Shown: piece after piece, positions 17,457 to 28,084 of the stretch
Layout: each line of letters opens with the position of its first letter
Numbering within the stretch: the stretch's first letter is position 1
Assembly: GCA_030949565.1 (NCBI GenBank)
Contig: JAUZSK010000049.1
Location: 1 to 33,794 of the forward strand
Source: Enterobacterales bacterium
Lineage (GTDB): Bacteria; Pseudomonadota; Gammaproteobacteria; Enterobacterales; Kangiellaceae
Length of the DNA stretch: 33,794 bases
Reading direction: 5' to 3'
The notes under the pieces: generated by a model
Seen by the model: the letters and a program-made list of their open reading frames with translations, nothing else
Told to the model about the DNA's origin: nothing
Databases searched by the model: none
Translations under genes and position numbers: made by a program

Positions 17457-17492
17457 AAAAGCGGAAGCGGTTTTCAGCCTTTTCCGCTTTTT
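17457..17492 (+). terminator. Terminator-like hairpin in the carA leader
   Basis: AAAAGCGGAA (17457-17466) pairs perfectly with TTCCGCTTTT (17482-17491) over a 15-base loop, and the run ends in T. No gene on the plus strand lies upstream for it to terminate, so it could stop read-through, attenuate a longer carAB leader, or protect the 5' end of the carA transcript. Confidence 0.5.
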
Positions 17493-17622
17493 GTTAGGCT
17501 CAATATGATCGCTTAAATCGGGCATTTTAAGCATTAATTGTTAGAAACATCCCTTAACTCATGTTTTGTCGTGAACGCCAAGGGTATAAATATCGAATAT
17601 CAGTCTTTTTTCGGAGGTCGTC

Positions 17623-18813
17623 TTGACTATAGCGGCAAAATTAGATTCTTCACTTTCAATAGCCACTCAATCTTCTGGTGCTATATTGGTGTTGCAAGAT
17701 GGTAGCATTTTTCGCGGTCGTTCCATCGGGGCTGAAGGTGTTTCGGTGGCTGAAGTCGTGTTTAACACGGCTATGACGGGGTATCAGGAGATACTCACCG
17801 ATCCTTCTTATGCCCAGCAAATGGTCACCTTGACTTACCCTCATATAGGCAATACAGGTGTTAATCAAGAAGATGTTGAATCGGACAAGGTTTGGGCCGC
17901 CGGACTCATTATCCGTGATTTACCGATTGTAGCCAGTAGCTGGCGTCAACAGCAGAATTTACAAGATTATTTAATTGAAAATAATATTCAAGCCATTGCC
18001 GATATTGATACCCGGCGTTTGACTCGTATCCTAAGAAGTAAAGGTGCACTGTCTGGTTGTATCATCGCCGCAAAAGATTCGCTAGCGGATAATGCTGAAA
18101 AAATTGCTTTAGAAAAAGCTCAATCATTCGCAGGAATTAAAGGTATGGATTTAGCCAAAGAGGTAAGTTCTACAAAGATTTATCAATGGCAACAAACGCC
18201 GTGGCAGTTAGACGGTGGTTACGGTCAGTTGGATGTTAGCGATAGTCAATTTCATGTAGTGGCTTATGATTTTGGGGTAAAAAAGAATATTTTAAGAATG
18301 TTAGCGGCCCGTGGATGCCGATTGACCGTGGTTCCCGCGCAAACGGCAGCTGATGAAGTGCTGGCGATGAATCCGGATGGTATCTTTCTATCGAATGGTC
18401 CGGGCGACCCAGAACCTTGTGATTATGCGATTGAAGCGATTAAGACTTTTCTCGCAAAAGATATTCCGATTTTTGGGATCTGTTTAGGCCATCAATTATT
18501 AGCGCTGGCTTTGGGTGCTAAAACTGAGAAAATGAAATTTGGACATCATGGAGCCAATCATCCAGTCAAAGACATTGCGCATAACCGAGTGTTAATTACT
18601 AGCCAGAACCATGGTTTTGCGGTGGATGAGTCTAGCCTTCCTGAGTCGGTTGAAGTGACACATCAATCATTGTTTGATGGCAGCCTACAGGGGATCACGC
18701 ATAAACAAAAGGCCGCCTTTGGATTTCAAGGGCACCCCGAAGCAAGCCCTGGGCCTCAGGATGCAGCAGAATTATTTGACCGTTTTATTAATGATATGGC
18801 GGCCAGAAAGTAA
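17623..18813 (+). CDS. carA: Carbamoyl-phosphate synthase small (glutaminase) subunit
   Basis: Hydrolyses glutamine and passes ammonia to CarB for carbamoyl phosphate, the precursor of arginine and pyrimidines. The 396 residues have the N-terminal CPSase block ([29 protein letters not shown]) and a class I glutamine amidotransferase domain. The nucleophile is Cys287 in [10 protein letters not shown], and His and Glu are in [11 protein letters not shown]. The start is TTG at 17623 with GGAGG six bases upstream; the first ATG lies well inside conserved sequence. carB follows after 118 bases. The extra 10 or so N-terminal residues compared with E. coli are not conserved. Confidence 0.97.
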   Translation: MTIAAKLDSSLSIATQSSGAILVLQDGSIFRGRSIGAEGVSVAEVVFNTAMTGYQEILTDPSYAQQMVTLTYPHIGNTGVNQEDVESDKVWAAGLIIRDLPIVASSWRQQQNLQDYLIENNIQAIADIDTRRLTRILRSKGALSGCIIAAKDSLADNAEKIALEKAQSFAGIKGMDLAKEVSSTKIYQWQQTPWQLDGGYGQLDVSDSQFHVVAYDFGVKKNILRMLAARGCRLTVVPAQTAADEVLAMNPDGIFLSNGPGDPEPCDYAIEAIKTFLAKDIPIFGICLGHQLLALALGAKTEKMKFGHHGANHPVKDIAHNRVLITSQNHGFAVDESSLPESVEVTHQSLFDGSLQGITHKQKAAFGFQGHPEASPGPQDAAELFDRFINDMAARK

Positions 18814-18882
18814 TTGATATTTAGCGCTAACCTAATGAATGAAAACCATTAAGTTTAACTCTAATAGCACAATTTAAGTAGC

Positions 18883-18914
18883 AAGATAACAACCAAGATA
18901 ACAACCAAGACAAG
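18883..18914 (+). repeat. Short tandem repeat between carA and carB
   Basis: AAGATAACAACC occurs twice in direct tandem (18883-18894, 18895-18906) and a degraded third unit follows (AAGACAAG). It sits just before the carB ribosome binding site and may come from replication slippage. No function is evident. Confidence 0.7.
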
Positions 18915-18931
18915 ATAAAGAGATTAGTTGA

Positions 18932-21900
18932 ATGCCAAAACGCACGGACATAAAGAGTATTTTAATTTTAGGTGCTGGACCCATTATTATTGGCCAAGCC
19001 TGTGAATTTGATTATTCCGGAGCACAAGCTTGTAAAGCACTGAGAGAGGAAGGTTATCGGGTGATATTGGTTAATTCTAATCCCGCGACCATTATGACCG
19101 ATCCAGAAATGGCGGATGCAACCTATATTGAACCGATTCATTGGGAAATCGTAGCCAAAATTATTGAAAAAGAAAAACCGGATGCTATTTTACCGACTAT
19201 GGGTGGTCAAACGGCACTTAACTGTGCTTTAGATTTAGCTTCTCGCGGCGTACTTGAAATTCATCAGGTTGAAATGATTGGCGCTAATCGCGAAGCCATT
19301 GATAAAGCGGAAGACCGAGAAAAATTTGCCAACGCCATGCGAAAAATTGGTTTGGATATGCCAAAAGCAGGTATTGCCCACTCAATGGAAGATGCAAAAA
19401 GGGTGCAATTAGAAGTCGGTTTCCCCTGTATCATCCGTCCTTCCTTTACCATGGGTGGCACCGGCGGTGGAATTGCTTATAACCGTGAAGAGTTTGAGGA
19501 TATTTGTACGCGAGGTTTAGATCTTTCGCCGACCACCGAGCTATTAATAGATGAATCATTAATAGGTTGGAAAGAATATGAAATGGAAGTGGTTCGTGAT
19601 AAAAAAGATAATTGTATTATTGTTTGTTCAATTGAAAACCTTGACCCTATGGGTGTGCATACAGGCGATTCTATCACCGTTGCACCGGCACAAACTTTAA
19701 CTGATAAAGAATATCAGCTTATGCGTAACGCCTCATTGGCGGTACTACGGGGAAGTGGGTGTTGAAACTGGCGGCTCTAATGTACAGTTTTCTATCGACC
19801 CCAAAACCGGTCGCATGATTGTTATTGAAATGAATCCACGAGTCTCTCGCTCATCGGCTTTAGCCTCCAAAGCGACCGGATTTCCGATAGCTAAAATCGC
19901 TGCAAAATTGGCGGTTGGCTACACGCTAGATGAGTTGCATAACGATATTACAGGCGGTCGTACTCCTGCATCTTTTGAGCCCAGTATTGATTATGTGGTA
20001 ACCAAGATCCCTCGATTTAACTTTGAGAAATTTCCAAATGCTGACACCACTTTGACCACTCAAATGAAATCTGTGGGTGAGGTCATGGCTATCGGCCGAA
20101 CTTTCCAAGAATCTATGCAAAAAGCATTACGTGGATTGGAAACGGGTGTTGATGGTTTTGATCCCATTTTAAATACTGATAATGAACATTGGAGAGAAAC
20201 CTTACGGCATAATTTACAAGTACCAAGTTGTGAAAGAATCTATTATGTTGCGGATGCTTTTAGACAAAATTATTCAGTCGATGAAGTTTTTCAACTGACC
20301 AATATAGATCCTTGGTTTTTAGTCCAAATTGAAGAAATAGCACAGCTTGAAAAAGAGTTTTCCCAACTCAGCCTGGGTGATTTAAAAGTAGAAGTTTTGC
20401 GCCATATGAAACGCAAAGGCTTTTCTGATAGACGACTCTCAAGTCTCATGCATGTCACTGAAAAAGAAATCAGGAAATTACGTCATAGCTTCGGTTTGTA
20501 TCCCGTTTATAAACGCGTGGATACCTGTGCCGCAGAATTTGAAACCGACACTGCCTATCTTTATTCCACCTACGAGGAAGAATGTGAGGCGATGCCCAGT
20601 GACCGTGAGAAAATTATGATCATCGGTGGCGGCCCTAATCGAATTGGCCAAGGTATTGAGTTTGACTACTGTTGTGTACACGCCGCATTTGCCATGCGTG
20701 ATGATGGTTATGAAACGATTATGGTCAACTGTAATCCAGAAACGGTTTCAACCGACTATGATACTTCCGATCGTCTTTATTTCGAGCCAATTACCTTAGA
20801 AGATGTCCTAGAAATTGTAGCCAAAGAGAAACCTAAGGGAGTTATTGTCCAATACGGTGGACAAACACCCTTAAAATTAGCGCGTGATCTTGAAGCCGCA
20901 GGTGTGCCTATTATTGGAACGTCGCCGGATGCGATTGACCGATCTGAAGATAGAGAAAGATTTCAGCGTTCAATTGAAAGGTTAGGCTTAAAGCAGCCGC
21001 CCAATCGAACCGCAAGAAATGTTGAAGACGGCGTGCGACTTGCCGATGAAATCGGATATCCGTTAGTGGTTCGCCCCTCCTATGTGCTGGGTGGCCGAGC
21101 GATGGAGATTGTATTTAACGCGGATGAGTTAACCCGCTATATGACCGAAGCGGTTTCGGTTTCTAACGAATCACCGGTGTTATTGGATCGTTTTTTAAAC
21201 GATGCGATTGAGGTGGATATCGACGCCGTATATGATGGTGAAACTACCTTAATGGGCGGTATCATGGAACATATTGAGCAAGCGGGTGTTCACTCCGGTG
21301 ATTCGGCTTGTTGTATCCCACCGCACAGTCTAAGTCAGCAGATGCAAGACCGATTGAAAGACCAAATCGAATTAATGGCTAAGGAGTTACAAGTCCGTGG
21401 GCTGATGAATACGCAATTTGCCATCCAAGGTGATGACATTTACGTGCTAGAAGTTAACCCTCGAGCATCCCGAACCGTGCCTTTTGTTTCTAAAGCCACT
21501 GGCAGGCCCTTGGCTAAGATTGCCGCCAGTGTCATGGCGGGTAAGTCTTTATTGGACCAAGGAGTGGTCAAAAAAGTAAGCACTGACTTTTTTACAGTCA
21601 AAGAACCGGTATTTCCATTTAATAAATTTCCTGGCTCCGATCCCATCTTAGGACCAGAGATGAAATCGACTGGTGAAGCGATGGGGGTCGGAGATACATT
21701 CGGTGAAGCCTATTATAAAGCTCAACTGGGTGGAGGCTCTCAAGCACCCAGAGGTGGTAAAGCAATTTTGAGTGTAAAAAATAGCGATAAAGCCAAGCTA
21801 GCCGAAACGGCAAGAGCTTTAATTAAAGTTGGTTTTGAAATTTATGCCACAGGCGGTACCGCTAAGCGCTTAATCAAGGAAGGTGTTTTTTGTCAAAGAG

Positions 21901-22157
21901 TCAATAAAGTAACTGAAGGTCGTCCCCACTTAGTGGATATGATTAAAAATGATGAAATCGACTATATTGTTAATACCACTGAAGGTAAACAAGCGGTTGC
22001 CGATTCTTACACTATTCGTCGATCAGCACTTCAACATAAGGTTGCCTATACCACAACTTTAGCGGCTGGCTTTGCAACGGCCAAAGCAATTAGCCAACAA
22101 ACTCGACAAAAGGTGGTAACAGTGCAAGAATTGAATAAACGGGTAACACTGTCATAA
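18932..22157 (+). CDS. carB: Carbamoyl-phosphate synthase large subunit, frameshifted
   Basis: Makes carbamoyl phosphate from bicarbonate, ammonia and two ATP together with CarA. It has two homologous ATP-grasp halves (first beginning [20 protein letters not shown], second [19 protein letters not shown]) and a C-terminal MGS-like allosteric domain ([12 protein letters not shown]). The reading frame breaks at the G4 run at 19749-19752: VLRGSGC-stop becomes [16 protein letters not shown] if one G is removed, the conserved family sequence. The corrected length is 1074 residues against 1073 in E. coli. Both halves are otherwise intact and highly conserved, so a consensus error is far more likely than a dead gene. 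Confidence 0.97.
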
Positions 22158-22202
22158 TAAATTTACGAGAACGGTTAGATCTCGTCACAAGGTAAATAAA
22201 AC

Positions 22203-22679
22203 ATGCAAACAACTCCAATGACTAAGCAAGGCTCGGATGCCCTGTTAGAAGAATTAAAGGATTTAAAACAAAATCAAAGGCCTAAAGTGGTGGCGGCGAT
22301 TGCTGAAGCTAGAGAGCATGGCGATCTTAAAGAAAATGCAGAGTATCATGCAGCTAAAGAGCAACAAGGTTTTATTGAAGGCCGTATTCAAAATATTGAG
22401 TTCAAATTGGGTTCGGCACAGGTCATCGATGTCACAAGTTTGCCGCAAACTGGTAAAGTATTATTTGGTACAACGGTTACTATTACCAATTTAGATACAG
22501 ATGAAACCGTGACCTATCAAATTGTTGGCGATGATGAAGCCGACGTAAAAAAGAATAAAATTTCAGTCAATTCACCTATCGCCCGTGCTTTAATTGGTAA
22601 AGAAGAAGGCGATGATGTGGTGGTTAAAACGCCAGGCGGAGAAGTTGATTATGAAATTTCAAAGGTTGAATATATTTAA
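22203..22679 (+). CDS. greA: Transcription elongation factor GreA
   Basis: Enters the RNA polymerase secondary channel and stimulates cleavage of backtracked transcripts. It has 158 residues, the usual length. The N-terminal coiled coil carries [19 protein letters not shown], including the acidic tip residues (Asp and Glu in GDLKENAEY), followed by the FKBP-like C-terminal domain ([26 protein letters not shown]). I keep the first ATG (22203), as in other GreA proteins that begin MQ-x-x-PMT. carB-greA linkage is usual in gammaproteobacteria. It is 45 bases behind carB and 15 before aroE, so the genes are probably one transcript. Confidence 0.97.
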   Translation: MQTTPMTKQGSDALLEELKDLKQNQRPKVVAAIAEAREHGDLKENAEYHAAKEQQGFIEGRIQNIEFKLGSAQVIDVTSLPQTGKVLFGTTVTITNLDTDETVTYQIVGDDEADVKKNKISVNSPIARALIGKEEGDDVVVKTPGGEVDYEISKVEYI

Positions 22680-22694
22680 CCCTATTGACTCATT

Positions 22695-23504
22695 ATGACA
22701 GCATCTGCATCGAGTAATAGCAACAAAATTCTCTGTGGCGTGGTTGGAGATCCCATTGCCCATAGTTTGTCACCAAAAATACATGCCGCCTTTGGCAAAC
22801 AGTTTAATTTAGATTTGGCTTATCATAAGTACCAAGTCTCATCGGATAATTTTTCGCACTTCGTGATGGACTTTTTTGCCCAAGGCGGTCGTGGACTAAA
22901 CGTGACTCTTCCACACAAAGCCGCCGCTTGCAAAATAGCTAAAAATGTTAGTGAAGATGCCAAACTTTGTCAGTCAGTAAATACATTATGGCGTGATCGA
23001 TTGGGAATGATTTGTGGCGACTCGACCGATGGCGCTGGTTTTTTGTTAGATTTGGAAAGGCTTCAGTTTTCCATTCACAAAAAAAACATTTTAGTGGTTG
23101 GTGCTGGCGGTGCGGCTAAGTCAATTATATATTCTCTACTTATACAAGATGCTAATCTATCGGTGCAAAATCGCACCTTAGAAAAAATAATTCAATTACA
23201 AAATATTTTTTCTAAGGTTGGAAAGATCAGCGCTTTTGAAACCGAGCAACCGATTTTTGATGGAATTATTTGCGCCCTTAGTGAATTTAATCAACCGCTT
23301 TATGAAAAAGTTATCAGCAGTCTAAAAAAAGATGCCTTTGTTTACGATCTTAACTACGCCGGTCGCGCGCAGCAAACCCTAAACTATTTTAAACAACAAG
23401 GTTTCAGCCGTATTTCCGATGGCTACGGTATGCTATGCGGCCAAGCTGCAAAATCCTTTGAAATTTGGCATGGCGTGTTGCCGGAGGTGGAGTGTCGAGC
23501 ATAA
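22695..23504 (+). CDS. aroE: Shikimate dehydrogenase (NADP+)
   Basis: Reduces 3-dehydroshikimate to shikimate in aromatic amino acid synthesis. The 269 residues carry the substrate loop GDPIAHSLSPKIHAAF, the catalytic Lys in NVTLPHK, the partner Asp in GDSTDGAGF, and the nucleotide-binding GAGGAAKS. An NRT motif follows, then the C-terminal SDGYGMLCGQAAKSFEIWHG. It follows greA after 15 bases and has no clear ribosome binding site. It converges on the gamma carbonic anhydrase gene with 17 bases between them; aroE and yrdA are also neighbours in E. coli. No terminator is seen in the gap. Confidence 0.96.
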   Translation: MTASASSNSNKILCGVVGDPIAHSLSPKIHAAFGKQFNLDLAYHKYQVSSDNFSHFVMDFFAQGGRGLNVTLPHKAAACKIAKNVSEDAKLCQSVNTLWRDRLGMICGDSTDGAGFLLDLERLQFSIHKKNILVVGAGGAAKSIIYSLLIQDANLSVQNRTLEKIIQLQNIFSKVGKISAFETEQPIFDGIICALSEFNQPLYEKVISSLKKDAFVYDLNYAGRAQQTLNYFKQQGFSRISDGYGMLCGQAAKSFEIWHGVLPEVECRA

Positions 23505-23521
23505 GTTTGCGGTTAGACAAA

Positions 23522-24058
23522 TTAATCGATCATCTCCAAATACTGATCTTTCAACTTAACATAATTTTTTGCCGAATAGGGAATAAAGCTTTTTTCCTTA
23601 TCTGTCAGAGGTCTAGCTTGTTTGACTGGCGCGCCAACATAGAGATAACCGCTTTCTAATGTTTTATTTGGCGGAACTAAACTATTGGCACCAATAATCA
23701 CTTCTGATTGCACCACCGCGCCATCCATAACCGTCACGCCCATTCCGATTAAGCAATTATTTTTAATTTCACAACCATGTAAAATTGCGTTGTGTCCGAT
23801 GGTAACATCATCACCAATTGTTAGCGCATAGCCATCGGGCTGATAAGGACCGGCATGAGTCACATGCAAAATAACGCCGTCCTGCACACTAGTTCTAGCA
23901 CCAATGGTAATGGAATGGACATCGCCCCTTGCCACAGCCATCGGCCAAAAAGAGCTATCATCGCCAATAGTTACTTTGCCGATGACCACTGCTGAGGGAT
24001 CAACATAAACTCTTTTACCGAGACTGGGAGAAGTTTCTTGAAATGTTCGAATATTCAT
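23522..24058 (-). CDS. Gamma carbonic anhydrase family protein (YrdA-like)
   Basis: A left-handed beta-helix (hexapeptide repeat) protein of about 178 residues, expected as a trimer with metal at the interfaces. Conserved features are ARGDVHSITIG, the His ligands in DGVILHVTH and IGHNAILHGC, and the C-terminal LESGYLYVGAPVKQARPL. It lines up with E. coli YrdA along its whole length. Few bacterial members have proven carbonic anhydrase activity. I chose the ATG at 24058 because family similarity begins there; a GTG at 24076 would add six residues. Neither has a good ribosome binding site. Confidence 0.92.
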   Translation of the reverse strand: MNIRTFQETSPSLGKRVYVDPSAVVIGKVTIGDDSSFWPMAVARGDVHSITIGARTSVQDGVILHVTHAGPYQPDGYALTIGDDVTIGHNAILHGCEIKNNCLIGMGVTVMDGAVVQSEVIIGANSLVPPNKTLESGYLYVGAPVKQARPLTDKEKSFIPYSAKNYVKLKDQYLEMID

Positions 24059-24219
24059 AAAAGTTGTTTGTTTCACTTTAGTTAATAACTATCAACCAAT
24101 ACTAGTCTTTTTAAAAGGGATATCACAGCATTTTATCGAGTGATGAAGAATATGGGTTGCTATGGGTATATAATAGCCAATCATTAGACTGATTAAAGAT
24201 TAATAAGAAAGGAAACAAT

Positions 24220-25368
24220 ATGACACCTATTATTGATGCCAACTGGACTTTTGCCATATGGGGAATCATGTTGGCTATCGCTAGTTTTGCTATTTGGATG
24301 GAAAGAACTAAGCTAGGTGCGACGGTATCCGGCGTGATGGTGGCCATTGTAGTTTCTATTTTGCTATCCAATTTTTATGTGATTCCTAAATCAGCGCCAG
24401 CCTATGATGTGGTATGGAGCTATTTGTTGCCGATGGCGGTTCCCTTGCTATTACTGAAGGCCGATATAAGACAAATCATTGCCGAGACAGGAGGCATGTT
24501 GGGCGCTTTCTTTCTCGGTACGCTTGGTACAGTGGTTGGCGTTTTAATCGGCGTTTGGTTATTGCCACTGGGTGAAGCGGCCAATCAATTGGCAGGTATT
24601 TTTAGCGCAACCTATATCGGTGGCAGTATGAATATGGCGGCGGTAGCTGGCGTCTTAGAGGTTGACCCAACACTTTATTCTGCAAGTGTTGCGGCAGATA
24701 ATGTGGTTGGCGTGCTCTACCTTGGCGTGTTAGCTTTTATGCCCGCCTACCAACTATTAAGGCGTTTTATTCCGTCCAAAATTATGCAACAAGCCGAGCA
24801 ACATGATGAACAACATCATCAGGGGAATTGTGAGGTTGACGAAAAAACAAGCTTTGAGTTATTGCATATTTGTTTTGCTTTAAGTCTTTCTTTAATTATC
24901 TGTGCGCTCGGATATTTTATCGCTGAAAGCTTAGGCATAAAAAGTTATGCCATTTTATTTATCACTGCCATCACGGTTTTAATTGCTAATCTTTTCGCTA
25001 AGCCATTGCAATCGCTACAAGGTGATTATGATCTCGGGATGCTATTTATGTATTTGTTTTTTGTGGCCATTGGTGCCAGTGCTGATGTGGCTTTAATGAT
25101 TGACCAAGCGTTGATTTTGGCTCTTTTTACCGCAATTATTATCTTTTTTCATATGACGATTATCTTGCTAGGCGGTAAATTATTCAAACTGGATTTAGCT
25201 GAAATTATTATTGCCTCCAATGCGTGCGCCATGGGACCTGCTACTGCCGTCGCTATGGCGGCGAGTAATCGCTGGAAATCCCTGATGGCGCCCTCAGTGA
25301 TGTTAGGCGTGTTCGGCTATGTCATTGCTAATTTTATTGGTGTGAGTTTAGCCTCTATCCTTGCTTAA
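24220..25368 (+). CDS. DUF819 family integral membrane protein (YjcL-like)
   Basis: 382 residues with about ten to eleven hydrophobic helices and the family blocks LPMAVPLLLLKADIR, GGMLGAFFLGTLGTVVG, IGGSMNMAAVAGVLEV and ACAMGPATAVAMAA. A charged, His-rich loop (about residues 187-207) splits two homologous halves, as in secondary transporters. The function of the family is unknown; its fold resembles sodium-coupled carriers. AAAGGA is seven bases before the ATG. A TATAAT at 24169-24174 may be the -10 box. It converges on dbpA. Confidence 0.9.
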   Translation: MTPIIDANWTFAIWGIMLAIASFAIWMERTKLGATVSGVMVAIVVSILLSNFYVIPKSAPAYDVVWSYLLPMAVPLLLLKADIRQIIAETGGMLGAFFLGTLGTVVGVLIGVWLLPLGEAANQLAGIFSATYIGGSMNMAAVAGVLEVDPTLYSASVAADNVVGVLYLGVLAFMPAYQLLRRFIPSKIMQQAEQHDEQHHQGNCEVDEKTSFELLHICFALSLSLIICALGYFIAESLGIKSYAILFITAITVLIANLFAKPLQSLQGDYDLGMLFMYLFFVAIGASADVALMIDQALILALFTAIIIFFHMTIILLGGKLFKLDLAEIIIASNACAMGPATAVAMAASNRWKSLMAPSVMLGVFGYVIANFIGVSLASILA

Positions 25369-25389
25369 AAGCCATTCTGAAATAAAGAC

Positions 25390-26787
25390 TTAGGCATTAA
25401 TGTAGCGCGCTTTGATTGAGCGCCCCTTAAGTTTGCCATGGGTTAACTTTTTAAGCGCGGCATCGGCAATTTTTCTTTCAACGGCAACAAAGGATTTTAA
25501 GTCAAATAAATTAATTTTACCGATCTGTGTTCCTTTAATAGTTACACCATAATCTTTTGATGTTAGCGCGCCGAGAATATCGCCAGCGCGAATTTTTTGT
25601 TTCTTTCCGGCGTCAATTTGTAAGGTGGCCATGGGGGCTTTGGCAAAAGCTTTATTTAGATCCGTTGGATCGGGGAGTGCTTCAATTTTAATGGATTGCT
25701 TTAAATAGTCTTCTAGCTTGATGATCCGGTGGATTTCATTTTCGACAAGAATACTAGCCGCTAAGCCAGAACTTCCCGCGCGCCCAGTTCGTCCAATTCG
25801 ATGAAGATGTACTTCTGGCTCTTTGGATAGTTGATAGTTAAACACCATATCTAATTTTTCGATATCTAATCCTCTAGCAGCGACATCGGTTGCAACCAAG
25901 ATAGAAATACTTTTATTGGAAAACATGACTAAACGCCGTTCACGATCTTTTTGTTCTAAATCGCCATGCAAGGCTAAGCAGTTAAAACCATTATAGGTAA
26001 GTTGATCGGCGACTGACTGGGTTTCTTTCTTAGTGGTACAAAAAACAATACTGGATTCGGGATTAAATTTTTGCAGTAAAATTTGTAAAGCATTTAATCG
26101 ATCTTTTTCTGTTGCGACTTGATAAAAATGTTGCTCGATTTTATTGCTCTCAGCTTTTGATTCTACCTTAACCATTTGTGGGTTTTGCATAAAGCGCTGG
26201 CTGATCTGCTGGATTTTATCGGCAAAGGTGGCGCTAAATAAAAGCGTTTGTACTTTCTCGGGACGCAGCGAAAAGACTAAGTCTAAGGCTGACTGAAAAC
26301 CCATTTCTAGCATTCGATCCGCTTCATCTAACACCAACGTATTAAGATCATCTAAATTTAATCGGCCGCGATTAAGGTGATCTTCTACTCGACCTGGTGT
26401 ACCGACAATAATATGTGCGCCATGTTCAAGCGATCCGATTTGTGGACCCATCGGGGTACCGCCACAAAGCGTTAATACTTTAACATTATGAACGCCTCGG
26501 GCTAAACGACGGATTTCTTTGGCCACCTGATCGGCCAGTTCACGAGTTGGACACAAAACTAAGGTTTGAACGCGGAATTTTTTAACCTGCAAATTTTGTA
26601 ATAGCCCCAAACCAAAGGCGGCAGTTTTACCACTACCCGTTTTGGCTTGCGCTATAACATCTTGACCATTTAAGATTAACGGCAAGCTTTGCTGTTGGAT
26701 CGGCGTCATTTGGTGGTAGCCGAGACTCGATAGATTGGAAATTAATGCTTTATCGAGGGTTAAACTAGAAAATTGATCAGATTGCAC
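25390..26787 (-). CDS. dbpA: ATP-dependent RNA helicase DbpA
   Basis: DEAD-box helicase that acts in 50S ribosomal subunit assembly at 23S rRNA hairpin 92. The 465 residues have the Q motif (GYHQMTPIQQQSLP), Walker A AKTGSGKT, PTRELA, GTPGR, DEAD (VLDEADRM), SAT, and HRIGRTGR. The C-terminal RRM-like RNA-binding domain (KIRAGDILGALTS to the end) separates DbpA from other DEAD-box proteins, as does LCGGTPMGPQ in the core. It is transcribed alone, convergent with the DUF819 gene 21 bases away. Confidence 0.96.
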   Translation of the reverse strand: MQSDQFSSLTLDKALISNLSSLGYHQMTPIQQQSLPLILNGQDVIAQAKTGSGKTAAFGLGLLQNLQVKKFRVQTLVLCPTRELADQVAKEIRRLARGVHNVKVLTLCGGTPMGPQIGSLEHGAHIIVGTPGRVEDHLNRGRLNLDDLNTLVLDEADRMLEMGFQSALDLVFSLRPEKVQTLLFSATFADKIQQISQRFMQNPQMVKVESKAESNKIEQHFYQVATEKDRLNALQILLQKFNPESSIVFCTTKKETQSVADQLTYNGFNCLALHGDLEQKDRERRLVMFSNKSISILVATDVAARGLDIEKLDMVFNYQLSKEPEVHLHRIGRTGRAGSSGLAASILVENEIHRIIKLEDYLKQSIKIEALPDPTDLNKAFAKAPMATLQIDAGKKQKIRAGDILGALTSKDYGVTIKGTQIGKINLFDLKSFVAVERKIADAALKKLTHGKLKGRSIKARYINA

Positions 26788-26898
26788 AGTGGGTTACCAA
26801 TGGTAATGAAAGAATATATCGGATAATACAGATTATAGCATTTTAGGTGGCACCAGGCGTATACTTTTCTAAACCCTAATTGATAACGATGGTTCGAA

Positions 26899-28071
26899 CT
26901 ACCTAGTTTGATAAAATATTTGCTGCAAATCAAAATAATTTAACAGTTGATAGTTTGAATTATTCCGTCTTTCTGAACCAGAATAAATGACTATGCCTTT
27001 TAAGCTTCTGTCGGCAGTTAATTTAGTAAAATACTTTATACCTTTTAAAAAAGAAGAATGCCATGTTTTAGAAGACTTGATCTCAATGGGGAGAAGTTGA
27101 CGAGAGTACTGGAAAATAAGATCAACTTCATTGCCAATACTATCTCTAAAAAAGAAAAGCCTAGCGTCTTTTCCTTGGTTTTGTAGGTGTTTTAATGATT
27201 CAATAATAATAAGATTTTCAAATAATGCCCCTCTTAGTGGATCTCTTTTCAATTGATAAGACTCATCAATACCTAATAACCAAGCCGCTAATCCAGTATC
27301 AATAAAATACAGTTTGGATGATTTGATCAGTCGTTTTCCAAAATTTTCAAAATAGGGTGGTAAGCGATAAATAATGAAAGATGCCTCAAGTACGGATAGC
27401 CATCCGTTAATCGTCACCGCGGATACACCAACTTCATTGGCTAAGCTTGCATGGTTTAAAAGCTGCCCGATACGACCGGCACACAAGCGTATAAATTTTT
27501 CAAATTTAGTAAAATCTTTTAGCTGTATTAGTTGCCTGACATCTCTCTCGATATAGGTTTGGAAATAAGCACGGAAAAAATCTTTTTTCGGTATTTCTTG
27601 ATGATGCATACCTGGCATCAGCCCATTCAAAATAACTGAATCAAGATCACTCTCCTGGGTGATGCTGGTAAGTTCTTGTATGGTGAGAGGTAGTAAGGTT
27701 AATAGCGCACTTCTTCCTGCTAATGACTGAGACAGCGCTTGTCTTAACTCCAAATGATGGCTACCAGTTAAAATAAATTGTCCTTTTAATTGATCCTTAT
27801 CGACAATGGTTTGAATATAAGACAGCAATTGTGGCACCCGCTGGATCTCATCGAATATGACATATTTATTATAATCACTTAAAAATCCACGGGGATCTTG
27901 AGTGGCATATTGTCTTATATCTGGTTCTTCTAAAGACACATAGCGATAATTTTGAAATGCCATTTGACATAGGGTGGTCTTACCGGCTTGTCTAGGGCCG
28001 ATGACTGATACGACCCTAAAAGAGGTTGCGAGTTGCTTAAGCTGACTTATAATGGCTCTTTTATAGATAAA
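26899..28071 (-). CDS. AAA_14/DUF4143 ATP-binding protein, start codon unclear
   Basis: A stand-alone ATPase of about 390 residues. The first ATG (27963, MAFQNYRY) would leave out the P-loop. In the same open frame upstream lies FIYKRAIISQLKQL and then the Walker A motif GPRQAGKTT (27973-27999). The frame is open back to 28077 (stop at 28078-28080) but has no ATG, GTG or TTG before the P-loop, so the start is noncanonical or lost by an indel near 28065-28080. Walker B is YVIFDEIQ, sensor 1 LTGSHH. The C-terminal DUF4143 part has EVDLIF and LLPIEIKSSK, resembling the acidic and ExK elements of PD-(D/E)xK nuclease-like folds. The cellular role of these proteins is unknown. A perfect inverted repeat lies just upstream. 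Confidence 0.85.
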   Translation of the reverse strand, partial: FIYKRAIISQLKQLATSFRVVSVIGPRQAGKTTLCQMAFQNYRYVSLEEPDIRQYATQDPRGFLSDYNKYVIFDEIQRVPQLLSYIQTIVDKDQLKGQFILTGSHHLELRQALSQSLAGRSALLTLLPLTIQELTSITQESDLDSVILNGLMPGMHHQEIPKKDFFRAYFQTYIERDVRQLIQLKDFTKFEKFIRLCAGRIGQLLNHASLANEVGVSAVTINGWLSVLEASFIIYRLPPYFENFGKRLIKSSKLYFIDTGLAAWLLGIDESYQLKRDPLRGALFENLIIIESLKHLQNQGKDARLFFFRDSIGNEVDLIFQYSRQLLPIEIKSSKTWHSSFLKGIKYFTKLTADRSLKGIVIYSGSERRNNSNYQLLNYFDLQQIFYQTR

Positions 28072-28084
28072 TACACCTCAAACC

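Larger units (their letters stand above)
17197..17622. other. Intergenic region between the hydroxylase gene and carA
   Basis: About 425 bases that hold the carAB promoter and hairpin listed separately, and also the promoter of the divergent hydroxylase gene, which I cannot place. No further gene is seen. Carbamoyl phosphate feeds arginine and pyrimidine synthesis, so control by both is likely, but no known operator is obvious. Confidence 0.5.
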
